52,750 bases of DNA from the NCBI GenBank assembly GCA_964459305.1, contig CAYWNA010000072.1, positions 1-52,750 of the forward strand. Reading direction: 5' to 3'. The notes under the pieces are model-generated. The model had not been told where the DNA came from, did no database searches, and saw only the letters and a list, made by a program, of their open reading frames with translations. Within the stretch, counting starts at the first letter, position 1. Each line of letters opens with the position of its first letter. This document shows positions 34,490 through 42,497 of this stretch, one piece after another. Made by a program: the position numbers and the translations under genes. Source of the stretch: CAYWNA01 sp964459305 (GTDB lineage Bacteria > Planctomycetota > Planctomycetia > Pirellulales > Pirellulaceae).

Positions 34490-35491
34490 CTACTCCTCCA
34501 ACTTCTTGTCCGGGCCGTAGACGTTGCGATACACCTCCGTATTGCCGCTGGAGATGACCTTCTTCTCCACTGGCCCGGCAAACCAATTGTGGTGTATCTC
34601 CGCGCCTTGGGAAGGCACGCCGCGTATAACAACGTGCCGCTGGCGGCCCTGGAAAGTGTTGTGGTGAACGTGTATCCAATCCCCGGCGATGTCCGTGCTG
34701 TCGCCCCGGTCACGACCGCCGTGCATGTCGAAGTGATGGCTGATGGCGCCCGGTCCCACGAAGTTCCACGCCGCTTCATAGCCTGAGCCGGGCGCGCCGC
34801 CGGAGGCGATGTGGTGGCGGCAGTTGTCGAAACGGTTGGCGATGATATGAACATCGCTCGAGCTGGTGCTTACCCCATAACCCAGGCCCCCGCGTGTACA
34901 ATGATGGATGTGGTTATGGTGGATGCGAACGTTGATAGCGGTGGACGCAACACCGAGACCGACAACATTGAAGTTGTAGATCTCACAGTTGTCCACCTCC
35001 GCGCCGGAGTGGCCGATGGAGCAGAAGTGGGTGCTGAACCCCACGCGATCGGTTTCTCCATAGGGTCCCTCGAAACGCAGACCGGTAATGCGAACGTTGT
35101 AGCCTGCCGTTTGCATAAGCTGATAGCTCTCTTTCCGCGTCGCGAAGATGCGTGCGCCCAATGATCCGTCGAGGCCGCGTGTCCCGGCGAAGGTCATGCC
35201 CCCTGGAATCCTGATGTTGCGCTCGCCGCTCAAGTCGATCTCGACGCCATCCGGCACAAAGACCACCTGCCCCGCCTTGGCCTTCTTCAGCGCGCCGAGC
35301 AACTCGGCCCTCGTTCTAATGACAAAATCGCCTGTCGAATGGACATTCCGATAGCCCGGTCCACCACCGATGGGATCACCGGTAGGATTGGCCTTGCAGC
35401 CGAAAGTCTCATCCGGCTCCTGGGCTTTCGCCACCGCAGCGCAGAGCAATATCCCAAAGGCACCGATCGTGGCGGATCTCCACATGCTCAT
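34490..35491 (-). CDS. Secreted right-handed parallel beta-helix protein (pectate-lyase-like)
   Basis: A 333-residue protein with a signal peptide (to about residue 23, CAAVAKAQ). Residues 55-330 show the repeating pattern of a parallel beta-helix: NVRITGLRFEG, EVDNCEIYNFNVVGLGV, NVRIHHNHIHHCTRGG, DVHIIANRFDNCRHHIA, WIHVHHNTFQGRQRHV and AEIHHNWFAGPVEKKV. This is close to pectate lyase-type polysaccharide lyases and PbH1 proteins. The WIHVHHNTF/R region resembles the catalytic-arginine neighbourhood of PL1-like enzymes, but I cannot fix residues. It ends 3 bases before the WD40 start, so the two are translationally coupled. AGGAG lies 8 bases before ATG 35491. Confidence 0.83.
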   Translation of the reverse strand: MSMWRSATIGAFGILLCAAVAKAQEPDETFGCKANPTGDPIGGGPGYRNVHSTGDFVIRTRAELLGALKKAKAGQVVFVPDGVEIDLSGERNIRIPGGMTFAGTRGLDGSLGARIFATRKESYQLMQTAGYNVRITGLRFEGPYGETDRVGFSTHFCSIGHSGAEVDNCEIYNFNVVGLGVASTAINVRIHHNHIHHCTRGGLGYGVSTSSSDVHIIANRFDNCRHHIASGGAPGSGYEAAWNFVGPGAISHHFDMHGGRDRGDSTDIAGDWIHVHHNTFQGRQRHVVIRGVPSQGAEIHHNWFAGPVEKKVISSGNTEVYRNVYGPDKKLEE

Positions 35492-35789
35492 TGTGCAATA
35501 CTCCTGCTCTTGGTGTAGTGATCGCTTACGAGCCGGTCACGGTGATCTTGCCGGCCCGACGGCAACGCCAATTATAGACGCGTGGCCCAGATTCCGCATG
35601 TCATCGTGCCAATCAGCGCTGTAACAATCCAAAACTCATGAATTGAGTACCCAATTCCGGAACGGCCACAAAGAGGCACGAAAAGCGCAAGACACGTGCG
35701 AACCACGTAGCGGCGGCCCGCTTGTCGCGCGGGGCGAAGCACAATGGAATCGTGCCCCAAATTCGTCAGCGGCAGAGGCAGCGTCAGCG
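35492..35789. other. Intergenic region with possible mobile-element debris
   Basis: Some 298 bases between two minus-strand genes with no credible coding frame. The stretch GGCCACAAAGAGGCACGAAA (35662-35681) resembles short repetitive leader sequences that often precede small mobile or GxxExxY-type genes in environmental genomes; here no such gene follows. The region must contain the promoter of the beta-helix/WD40 pair. Confidence 0.35.
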
Positions 35790-38700
35790 TCATGGCGTTT
35801 CGCTGAATACAAGCGCATGCACGGTTCCGTCGTCGGAGGCCGCGATGATGGCCGGACCGCTGGGGAGACGGGCCAGGCGTACGTGGCGTATTAATCGGCT
35901 GGCGGGGAAATGGGCCAGTGGTTCGCCTGCGCCGTTCCAAACATGTACCTTGTTGTCCTCGCCGCCGATGACGATTTCGGCTTTCCCGTCGCCGTTCAGG
36001 TCGCCACAGGCGAGATCGTGGGGGATCTCGCCCAAGTTTCTGAGCCACCGTCGTTGCCCCGTGGACTCGAAGCAATAGACGTACCCGTTCTGCGCGCTTA
36101 CGAGCGATTCCTTCGGTCCATCCCCATCCAGGTCCGCGATCAGGACCTTGGTGATTGGCGCGCCCACCTGCAGTGTCTGCGGCGTCGTTGTGTTCCAGGG
36201 AATCAGCAGCATGATCTTGCCGCCCCGGTCTCCGACCACGATGTCGCCGGTGCCATCGCCGTTCAGATCGTCCGCGTCCAAGGACGACGGACCGGCGTGC
36301 CCAGTGGTACCGACCGAGTGCACAATTTTACCGTCACGGGCATTGTAAATATGAAAGGAAGAGTAGTCGTTGCCCAGCAGAACCTCCCGATAGCCGTCGC
36401 CGTCCAGGTCAAAGGCATCCAGGCACGTCGGTTGATGGGCCCAGTTGCATTCGTCGTATAGCAGTTGACCGTCGTGGGAATAGACATAACATCGCCAGTT
36501 CCCACTGCCGATCGCGATTTCGTATTTCCCATCGCCGTCGAGATCAGATGTAAGGACCTTCTTGATCGCTCCCTGAAACGGAGCGACGCCACGGTAACTG
36601 GGCCGCTCGTAGGTCCGCGCCGGCGGGTCGAGGTCCCAGACTGAGTTCCCGGCTTCGTCGAACAGATAGAGTCTCTTGTCAGCACAGCCGACCGCAACTT
36701 TGCCCTTCCCATCGCCATCGACGTCGGCCGCGGCCAGTTCGTAGATCCGCCCACCCACCGGTGACTTCCACAGAAGCTCACCCGTTTCGCCCAAGGCGTA
36801 GACGTGTTGGTCGGCCGCACCGACGACGACCTCATCGTGACCGTCGTTGTCCAAGTCCGCCACCGCCAGGGAATGCAGCACGAAACCTTGCTCGGATCCC
36901 TCAACATCGAAGTCGGTGTACTGCCACAGGCGCGTCATGTTTCGAGCATCCGTACCAGCCTGTCGCGTGGCGGCTTGGCAGGCGTCTACCAGGCGTGTAT
37001 GGGCCGTCGACAGAGCTGCCCGGCGGTTGGCGATCTTCGTGTCCGGCACCGCCGGAAAACTGATCTCCTGACGGCCGGCGGCCACGGCGATTTCCTGCCC
37101 GTGCACCTGAATCTTGGTCGCCACCGGAGCTTGCACGACTCCTTGTCCGACGGACAGGTCCAAGTCGGCGTCGAGCGGGACAGGCGAGGCGAACAGCGGG
37201 CCGTCCCAGGTCAGTTCTCGTCCGCCAATCAACCGAGCTTTGTCGGCTGACACGCAGAACACATTGGCGTCGACGCGCCCTCCGTCAGGCAGTTCTGTTC
37301 CGCGCAGCCCCGCCACGCTCACCGTGTTATCGTCTCGGATCGAGACCACGCCGTCCGCAGCCCGTTCCGCCTCGACATGGTGAGTCTCGTCCGCGTCTTT
37401 CGCGTAGAAGAGACTGGCCAGGGCAAACCGATCGCCCGTTTGCATCGACTTCGCCGCCGTCTGCAGCAGCTTCGTGCCGAAAGGATGCTTCGGATGACAT
37501 TCCTTGAGACCCTGCGTCACGCCCTGGGCCTCGATCAGATGCAATTGCGTCGTCTCCTGGCTGGCGATCATCCGCGGTCCATCGAGGCGCACGTCGCCCA
37601 GCGTCCGCCAAACGCATTGGAAACCGAAATCGGCCGCTTCCTTCGCGACCATCTCATCTAACAGCAGGAAATAACGTTGCTTGGCCCACACGATGTGGCG
37701 TGTCCAGTCGACGCCGTTGTAGTCGGCGGCAGTGCTGCTGGTGACGGCCAGCTCGGGGAAATTGGCCTGCGTGTCGAGCCGGATCAACTCCGGCAGCGGT
37801 CTGCTGAGCCCATCTTTGAACACAAGCACGGTGTTGTGTTCGCTCATCTCCGGCACCATGTATCCGTCGTCGAACAGCAGCGTGCGGTTGTTGTCGGTGA
37901 ATGTGATAATGGCATTGCCGTCGGGGTGGGAGTGAAAACCGTTGCTGAACCCACCGAGGAGAAGATACTGATCGTCCGGCTCGAAGCTGTGACGGAACGA
38001 AATCTTGTCGAAACATTGCTCGACCGCCATGGGGCGCTCGCCGCCGCGTCTGTAGATCCACTCATCCAGTGGCAGCACGTGAACGCCCAGCAAACGCGTG
38101 GGCGGCGCTACCTCCAAATCATCGATCCAATAACGATCGGGGCCGCCGCCAATTTTCTTATACCACCAGAGATACCCTCCGTCGCGATAGTACCATGCGG
38201 CGATCGGCAACGCATTCACGGCATAGTTGTGACTCAAGCCGCTGGCGTCCCCGAAACCGGCGACATTGCCACGATTCGTCGTGACCACCACGTCATAGTC
38301 GGCCAGCCTGCGGACGTTGCCGCTGTCGAAGTAGCTCATGTCCGGCCGGCGCAAGGCGTAGTGCAGGTTCGCCCTTGCCGTGATATCACCGTAGCCGGGG
38401 CAGTCTTCGGCGACTTTCCAGTGTGTGAGGTCTCCCCGGTACCACGCATCGGCCCGTTCGATCAACCGCCGGCTGATCTCCAGATCGGGATAGTATTTGT
38501 GAAAATAAAGCGCGGCGCAGAACGAGGCATTGGCGTTCCAGTTGTTCCCATGCGGTTGGGCCGATGGTCTGACTGTCGTGTTGGCCAGAGTGGTCTTGTG
38601 AGCGTGTTGGTACATGAAGTTGCTGATGTGCCGCCTGTCGTCGTCAGAGAACTGGGGGCACTCCTCGATCATGTCCCAAATCGAGGGCAGGAATTTCATC

Positions 38701-39449
38701 GTCCGCATGTCATCGCATACCTTCAGCTTGTCCATTTCTGCCCACTGGGCGTCGATCAGCAACCGAAAACAGCGTCCATAGCCGGGCGTCCGCCACTTGC
38801 GCAGGATGCTGCCGACTTTGGTGAGCCGACTGCCGATGTTTCGGTAGCCCGTGTCTTTGACGCGATCCACGGTCTTGCGAGCTGCTTCTTCGCTCATGGG
38901 CGCGGGCGGTTGTTGCGCCGTCTTGAGCTCGTAGAGCGGTTCGAGGACGATCTCCTGGCCGGGTTTGATCTTGGCAATCAACGCCTCGACCGCCGTCGCG
39001 ACGCCCGCCGTGTCGCTGCCGCCGCAAGAGATGAAGTTATGGCCCAGCCCCAGCGGATTGTGCACCGTCTCGAGCAGATAGCCGGGCTTACCGGGCCAGC
39101 CGGCGTCGGTGTTCAGATACTCCTGGCAGTACAACCGGGCCGCGACCCGATTGGTCATCAGGTTGCCCAAGAGAATCATGTTCGTGCGGCCGCAGTCAGC
39201 CTCGCCCACGTTTGTATCCCGCACGATTTCCAGCTTCACGCCTGACGCACGCTTGATCGCCTCTTGCAGCTTCTCGGCCAGCACGTCGTAGCCATCGCCC
39301 TGGGCACTCACGATCATCGCATCCGGCTGGCCGTCCGCCACCAACGTCGTCGTCAGATGAAAATCCTTCAGCTCTGGCAAAACGGGTTCGTCCGCCGCGC
39401 GCAGCGGCAGGGCACTCAGCAACACCAGTAATCCCATGAGCCTCAACAT
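35790..39449 (-). CDS. Secreted heparinase II/III-like lyase fused to an FG-GAP propeller
   Basis: A 1219-residue protein with a signal peptide (MLRLMGLLVLLSALPLRA). Residues about 20-170 form an alpha/beta domain often seen before such lyases (AEKLQEAIKRASGVKLEIV, NMILLGNLMTNRVAARLY). About 185-500 is an alpha/alpha-toroid (NNWNANASFCAALYFHKYY, SGLSHNYAVNALPIAAWYY). About 500-800 is the heparinase II/III beta sandwich (FSNGFHSHPDGNAIITFTDNNRTLLFDDGY, HNTVLVF), with the characteristic H-x-H-x-D/N metal/catalytic block. The last 370 residues hold about seven FG-GAP/VCBS blades with calcium-binding D-x-D-x-D-G repeats (ADLDNDGHDE, ADVDGDGKGK, SDLDGDGKYE, FDLDGDGYRE, DDLNGDGTGD, ADLDGDGPKE, GDLNGDGKAE). 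It would cleave uronate-containing glycans, with the propeller binding substrate or surface. Confidence 0.88.
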   Translation of the reverse strand: MLRLMGLLVLLSALPLRAADEPVLPELKDFHLTTTLVADGQPDAMIVSAQGDGYDVLAEKLQEAIKRASGVKLEIVRDTNVGEADCGRTNMILLGNLMTNRVAARLYCQEYLNTDAGWPGKPGYLLETVHNPLGLGHNFISCGGSDTAGVATAVEALIAKIKPGQEIVLEPLYELKTAQQPPAPMSEEAARKTVDRVKDTGYRNIGSRLTKVGSILRKWRTPGYGRCFRLLIDAQWAEMDKLKVCDDMRTMKFLPSIWDMIEECPQFSDDDRRHISNFMYQHAHKTTLANTTVRPSAQPHGNNWNANASFCAALYFHKYYPDLEISRRLIERADAWYRGDLTHWKVAEDCPGYGDITARANLHYALRRPDMSYFDSGNVRRLADYDVVVTTNRGNVAGFGDASGLSHNYAVNALPIAAWYYRDGGYLWWYKKIGGGPDRYWIDDLEVAPPTRLLGVHVLPLDEWIYRRGGERPMAVEQCFDKISFRHSFEPDDQYLLLGGFSNGFHSHPDGNAIITFTDNNRTLLFDDGYMVPEMSEHNTVLVFKDGLSRPLPELIRLDTQANFPELAVTSSTAADYNGVDWTRHIVWAKQRYFLLLDEMVAKEAADFGFQCVWRTLGDVRLDGPRMIASQETTQLHLIEAQGVTQGLKECHPKHPFGTKLLQTAAKSMQTGDRFALASLFYAKDADETHHVEAERAADGVVSIRDDNTVSVAGLRGTELPDGGRVDANVFCVSADKARLIGGRELTWDGPLFASPVPLDADLDLSVGQGVVQAPVATKIQVHGQEIAVAAGRQEISFPAVPDTKIANRRAALSTAHTRLVDACQAATRQAGTDARNMTRLWQYTDFDVEGSEQGFVLHSLAVADLDNDGHDEVVVGAADQHVYALGETGELLWKSPVGGRIYELAAADVDGDGKGKVAVGCADKRLYLFDEAGNSVWDLDPPARTYERPSYRGVAPFQGAIKKVLTSDLDGDGKYEIAIGSGNWRCYVYSHDGQLLYDECNWAHQPTCLDAFDLDGDGYREVLLGNDYSSFHIYNARDGKIVHSVGTTGHAGPSSLDADDLNGDGTGDIVVGDRGGKIMLLIPWNTTTPQTLQVGAPITKVLIADLDGDGPKESLVSAQNGYVYCFESTGQRRWLRNLGEIPHDLACGDLNGDGKAEIVIGGEDNKVHVWNGAGEPLAHFPASRLIRHVRLARLPSGPAIIAASDDGTVHALVFSETP

Positions 39450-39520
39450 CGTGTTCTCCTTCGTGTATCACGTTTGGCGTGGGCGTCACTTAGGATCAGC
39501 GAATCAATAACCGTCGAACC

Positions 39521-39579
39521 GTGGGATAGGCTTCCAGCCTGTCGTTCGATTGACCTGACAGGCTGGAAGTCTATCCCAC
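39521..39579. repeat. Palindromic repeat, family B, copy 2
   Basis: Arms 39521-39543 and 39557-39579, 23 bases each, one mismatch (GTC for GCC), 13-base loop. The wider element may be bounded by AGGATC (39492-39497) and GATCCT (39604-39609). It lies between the lyase start and the transketolase stop; the right flank CGAACGATCCTCA runs into that stop codon (39609-39611), just as copy 1 does at 29444. Confidence 0.87.
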
Positions 39580-39608
39580 GAAAATTGCGATTGTTTTTCG
39601 AACGATCC

Positions 39609-40538
39609 TCAACTGCCTGTAAATCCGCCTCGTATCACTGCATCGACGATCCGGGGCGTTGACAATCCGTATTGGTCGAGCAGCCATTCGTGCGTCCCGA
39701 CTTTTGAGATGTACAGATCCGGCAAGGCCAAGTGAAGGAATCTCTTCGCGGCAACACAGTGCCGGGCGAGTACTTCCGACACCGCGCCCCCGAGCCCACC
39801 TAACATTTGATGCTCCTCCACGATCACAAGGCCGCCAGTCTCTCGCGCCGCGTCTAGGATCGCCTGCTCGTCAATCGGCTTCACCGTATGCACACTTATC
39901 ACGCGGGCGCCGACGCCTCGCTGTGCCAATTCGTCGGCGGCCGGGACGACTTGATTACCGATCGTGCCGGTGAACAGGAACGTCAAGTCCTCGCCGTCGC
40001 GTACTTGAATGGCTTTGCCGAGTTGGAAGTCGATTGCCTCGTTGTGGATATCGGGTTCTTGCTTGTATCCGCAGCGATAATAAAGTGGCCCGTCGTATTC
40101 GATCATCGCATGCACGCCTGCTTCGGCCTCGGCGAAATCGCAAGGGCAAAAGACGACCATGTTGGGCAGCGCACGCATGATGGCGATGTCCTCGGTCGCC
40201 TGATGTGAGACTCCCAGAGGGCCATATGCTAATCCGCCGCCAATGATCACGATCTTGACGTTCGCATTGTGGTAGCAAACGTCATTGCGAATCTGCTCCA
40301 GACAGCGCAGGGTGGGGAAATTGGCGATGGAGTACGTGATGGCGATATTCCCTTCCATTGCCACACCGCAGGCCACGCCGGTCATGTTCTGCTCCGCCAC
40401 TCCGCAATTGTACCAGCGATCGGGAAAAGCGTCCCGGAAAGGTTCGATCTCGCCGTAGCCAATGTCGGCGAGGATCATGAAGATGCGGTCGTCCTTCTTC
40501 GCGATATCGACGAGCGTGTCGTTGAAGAGACTTCTCAT
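39609..40538 (-). CDS. Transketolase, C-terminal subunit
   Basis: A 309-residue protein carrying the pyrimidine-binding and C-terminal domains of a split transketolase. Marks: FNDTLVDIAKKDDRIFMILADIG, the segment WYNCGVAEQNMTGVACGVAMEG with the catalytic Glu of the thiamine-diphosphate site, GVSHQATEDIAIMRALPNM and the C-terminal VISVHTVKPIDEQAILDAARET. ATG 40538 is preceded by GGAGGAG and lies one base after the stop of the N-terminal subunit, so the two are coupled. Together they would transfer two-carbon ketol units between sugar phosphates. The location in a polysaccharide-degradation region suggests a pathway-dedicated copy rather than the housekeeping one. Confidence 0.92.
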   Translation of the reverse strand: MRSLFNDTLVDIAKKDDRIFMILADIGYGEIEPFRDAFPDRWYNCGVAEQNMTGVACGVAMEGNIAITYSIANFPTLRCLEQIRNDVCYHNANVKIVIIGGGLAYGPLGVSHQATEDIAIMRALPNMVVFCPCDFAEAEAGVHAMIEYDGPLYYRCGYKQEPDIHNEAIDFQLGKAIQVRDGEDLTFLFTGTIGNQVVPAADELAQRGVGARVISVHTVKPIDEQAILDAARETGGLVIVEEHQMLGGLGGAVSEVLARHCVAAKRFLHLALPDLYISKVGTHEWLLDQYGLSTPRIVDAVIRGGFTGS

Positions 40539-40539
40539 G

Positions 40540-41367
40540 TCACTCTCCTCCAACTTCCGCCAAGGCTTTGGCAAGTTCCTCGTCCGTCACCGAGCCGTAG
40601 TGGCACGACACGGTATTCTCCATCCAGCTTACTCCCTTGCCCTTGATTGTATGGGCAGTGAGCCACGACGGTCTGTCCTTCTGGAACGGCAGCGTCGCCA
40701 AAGCCGCGTCAATGGCCGGAATGTCATGCCCGTCAACGGCCGCGTAGGACCAGTGCGAAGCCAGTACCTTCGCCTCCAGCGGTTCCATGTCCAGCACGTC
40801 CTCGCTGTGTCCCAGCGCTTGGACGCGGTTATAGTCCAGTACAACGGTAAGGTTGTCGAGATGATGCTGGGCAGCAAACCAGATCGCCTCCCACGAGCTG
40901 CCCTCGTTGATGTCGCCGTCGCTCAACAGACAGACGATCCGATGTTTCTTCTGCTTGACCTTGGCGGACAATGCCATCCCGACGGCAACAGGCAATCCGT
41001 GTCCCAGTGAGCCGGTGGAGAACTCGACCCCGGGAACATAGTGACTGATGTGTCCCATCAGCTTCCCTGCGTCGCGGTAGTAGCCCTGATACCAATCCTT
41101 TGGAAAGAATCCCATCTCACCCAAAACCACATATACGGCGCACCCTCCGTGCCCCTTGCTCAGCACAAATCGATCCCGGTCGGGTTTGTCCGGGTCCTTC
41201 GGGTCGACGTTGAGCACTCGCAGATACAACACCGAAAGCAACTCGGCCATCGAAAGCATACTGCCGATATGCCCGCTGCTGCCGCGATGTGTCATGCGCA
41301 GGCATTCGGCGCGTACGGTTTCAGCGAGCTCGCGGCATTCACTTACCCAAGTACTATCCGTATTCAT
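40540..41367 (-). CDS. Transketolase, N-terminal subunit
   Basis: A 275-residue diphosphate-binding half of a split transketolase. The start at ATG 41367 follows GAGGGTA; upstream in-frame codons lack homology. Marks: HRGSSGHIGSMLSMAELLSVLYL, DRFVLSKGHGGCAVYVVLGEMG, FSTGSLGHGLPVAVGMALSAK and the thiamine-diphosphate motif LLSDGDINEGSSWEAIWFAAQHHLDNLTVVLDYN (GDG-like start, N-N end). TIKGKGVSWME closes the domain. It is first of the pair and acts in the cytoplasm with the C-terminal subunit. It is divergent from the methyltransferase at 41599; the 231-base gap holds both promoters. Confidence 0.93.
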   Translation of the reverse strand: MNTDSTWVSECRELAETVRAECLRMTHRGSSGHIGSMLSMAELLSVLYLRVLNVDPKDPDKPDRDRFVLSKGHGGCAVYVVLGEMGFFPKDWYQGYYRDAGKLMGHISHYVPGVEFSTGSLGHGLPVAVGMALSAKVKQKKHRIVCLLSDGDINEGSSWEAIWFAAQHHLDNLTVVLDYNRVQALGHSEDVLDMEPLEAKVLASHWSYAAVDGHDIPAIDAALATLPFQKDRPSWLTAHTIKGKGVSWMENTVSCHYGSVTDEELAKALAEVGGE

Positions 41368-41598
41368 GGCTACCCTCAGATTCAACGCCACCGGGGTCGG
41401 TAGAGACACACAGTCGCCACGGTCTTGATCTCCACGTTGGCTCACGCCCTCATGCGTTTTCACTATTGTGCGTGCTGTCGTCCGCTCACACAAGCTTGCA
41501 CCACCTTATGAGCCGAGCAGTCTACGCGTCCGCCTGGTCTCGCGGTATATTGACGGCACCTCGCGCATTTCCAGCAAACGCCTGACGAAGGAGACGGC

Positions 41599-42339
41599 AT
41601 GGATCGAATGGACTATTTCATTGAATTGTATGGTTCCCTTCCCAGGGGCGGACCTGGCGACGATGTTTCGACCCGCCGGGCCTACCAGATGATGGAACAT
41701 CTGCCGCCTGAACCGCGCATCCTGGACCTGGGGTGTGGTCCCGGCATGCAGACCATGGAACTTCTCAGGCTCTCCGGGGGCACCGTGGTGGCGCTGGATC
41801 TGCTGCCCCAGATGATCGCGCGGGTCACGGAGGCTGCCGAGGCTGCCGGGTTCGCACACCGGCTCCAGACGGTCCAGGCCGACATGAACGACATGGCGTT
41901 CGAGCCAGCCAGCTTCGACGCGATCTGGTCCGAGGGCGCGATCTACTTCATGGGCTTCGAAAAAGGACTGGCGAAAGTGAAGGGCTTCGTCAAGCCCGGG
42001 GGTTATGTGGCGGTCAGCGAGGCTGTGTGGCTCCAGCCCCATCCGCCCCAGGAAGCGATTGATTTCTGGCAGGACTACCCCGATATCGACACCGTCGAAA
42101 GGAAGCTCGAAGTCATATCTCGGCTGGGCTACCAGAGCGTCAACCACTTCATCCTGCCCGCGTCCTCCTGGACCGATTCGTATTACGATCCTCTGGCAAG
42201 CCGAGTAACCGAGTACGAGAAAAAATGGAAGGGAATTCCGGAGGCCGAGGACGTACTGGCCGAAGCCCGGAACGAGATATCGGTATTCGGGAAATACTCG
42301 CAGTACTACAGCTACGCCTTCTTCGTCATGCGGAGATGA
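41599..42339 (+). CDS. SAM-dependent class I methyltransferase
   Basis: A 246-residue enzyme. Motif I is ILDLGCGPGMQTMEL (about 41-55), followed by acidic VVALDLLPQMI, the motif QADMNDMAF and DAIWSEGAIYFMGFEKGLAKVKGFVKPGGYVAVSE. This is the UbiE/Methyltransf_11-25 group, probably acting on small molecules. GAAGGAGACGGC precedes the ATG. It stands alone between divergent minus-strand genes. No target can be inferred from neighbours. The C-terminal half (WQDYPDIDTVERKLEVISRLGY) is like uncharacterised soluble methyltransferases. Confidence 0.9.
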   Translation: MDRMDYFIELYGSLPRGGPGDDVSTRRAYQMMEHLPPEPRILDLGCGPGMQTMELLRLSGGTVVALDLLPQMIARVTEAAEAAGFAHRLQTVQADMNDMAFEPASFDAIWSEGAIYFMGFEKGLAKVKGFVKPGGYVAVSEAVWLQPHPPQEAIDFWQDYPDIDTVERKLEVISRLGYQSVNHFILPASSWTDSYYDPLASRVTEYEKKWKGIPEAEDVLAEARNEISVFGKYSQYYSYAFFVMRR

Positions 42340-42497
42340 TTCGACACCAGCGTCTTGGTGGCCACCCACCGCTCAATCCTGGCCGGCCATCACCCCGTCG
42401 TAACCGTCGGGAGAAAAGAAGACTCACTTTCGCGATCGGATTCAATGTCCGCGTGGCGACAACGACCCCGGCCGCCTGCGATAACGACGCTGGTCGT

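Noticed and set aside
37677..39245. 522-codon plus-strand frame opposite the heparinase-like gene
   Set aside because: Antisense to a well-supported lyase; no start context or domain.
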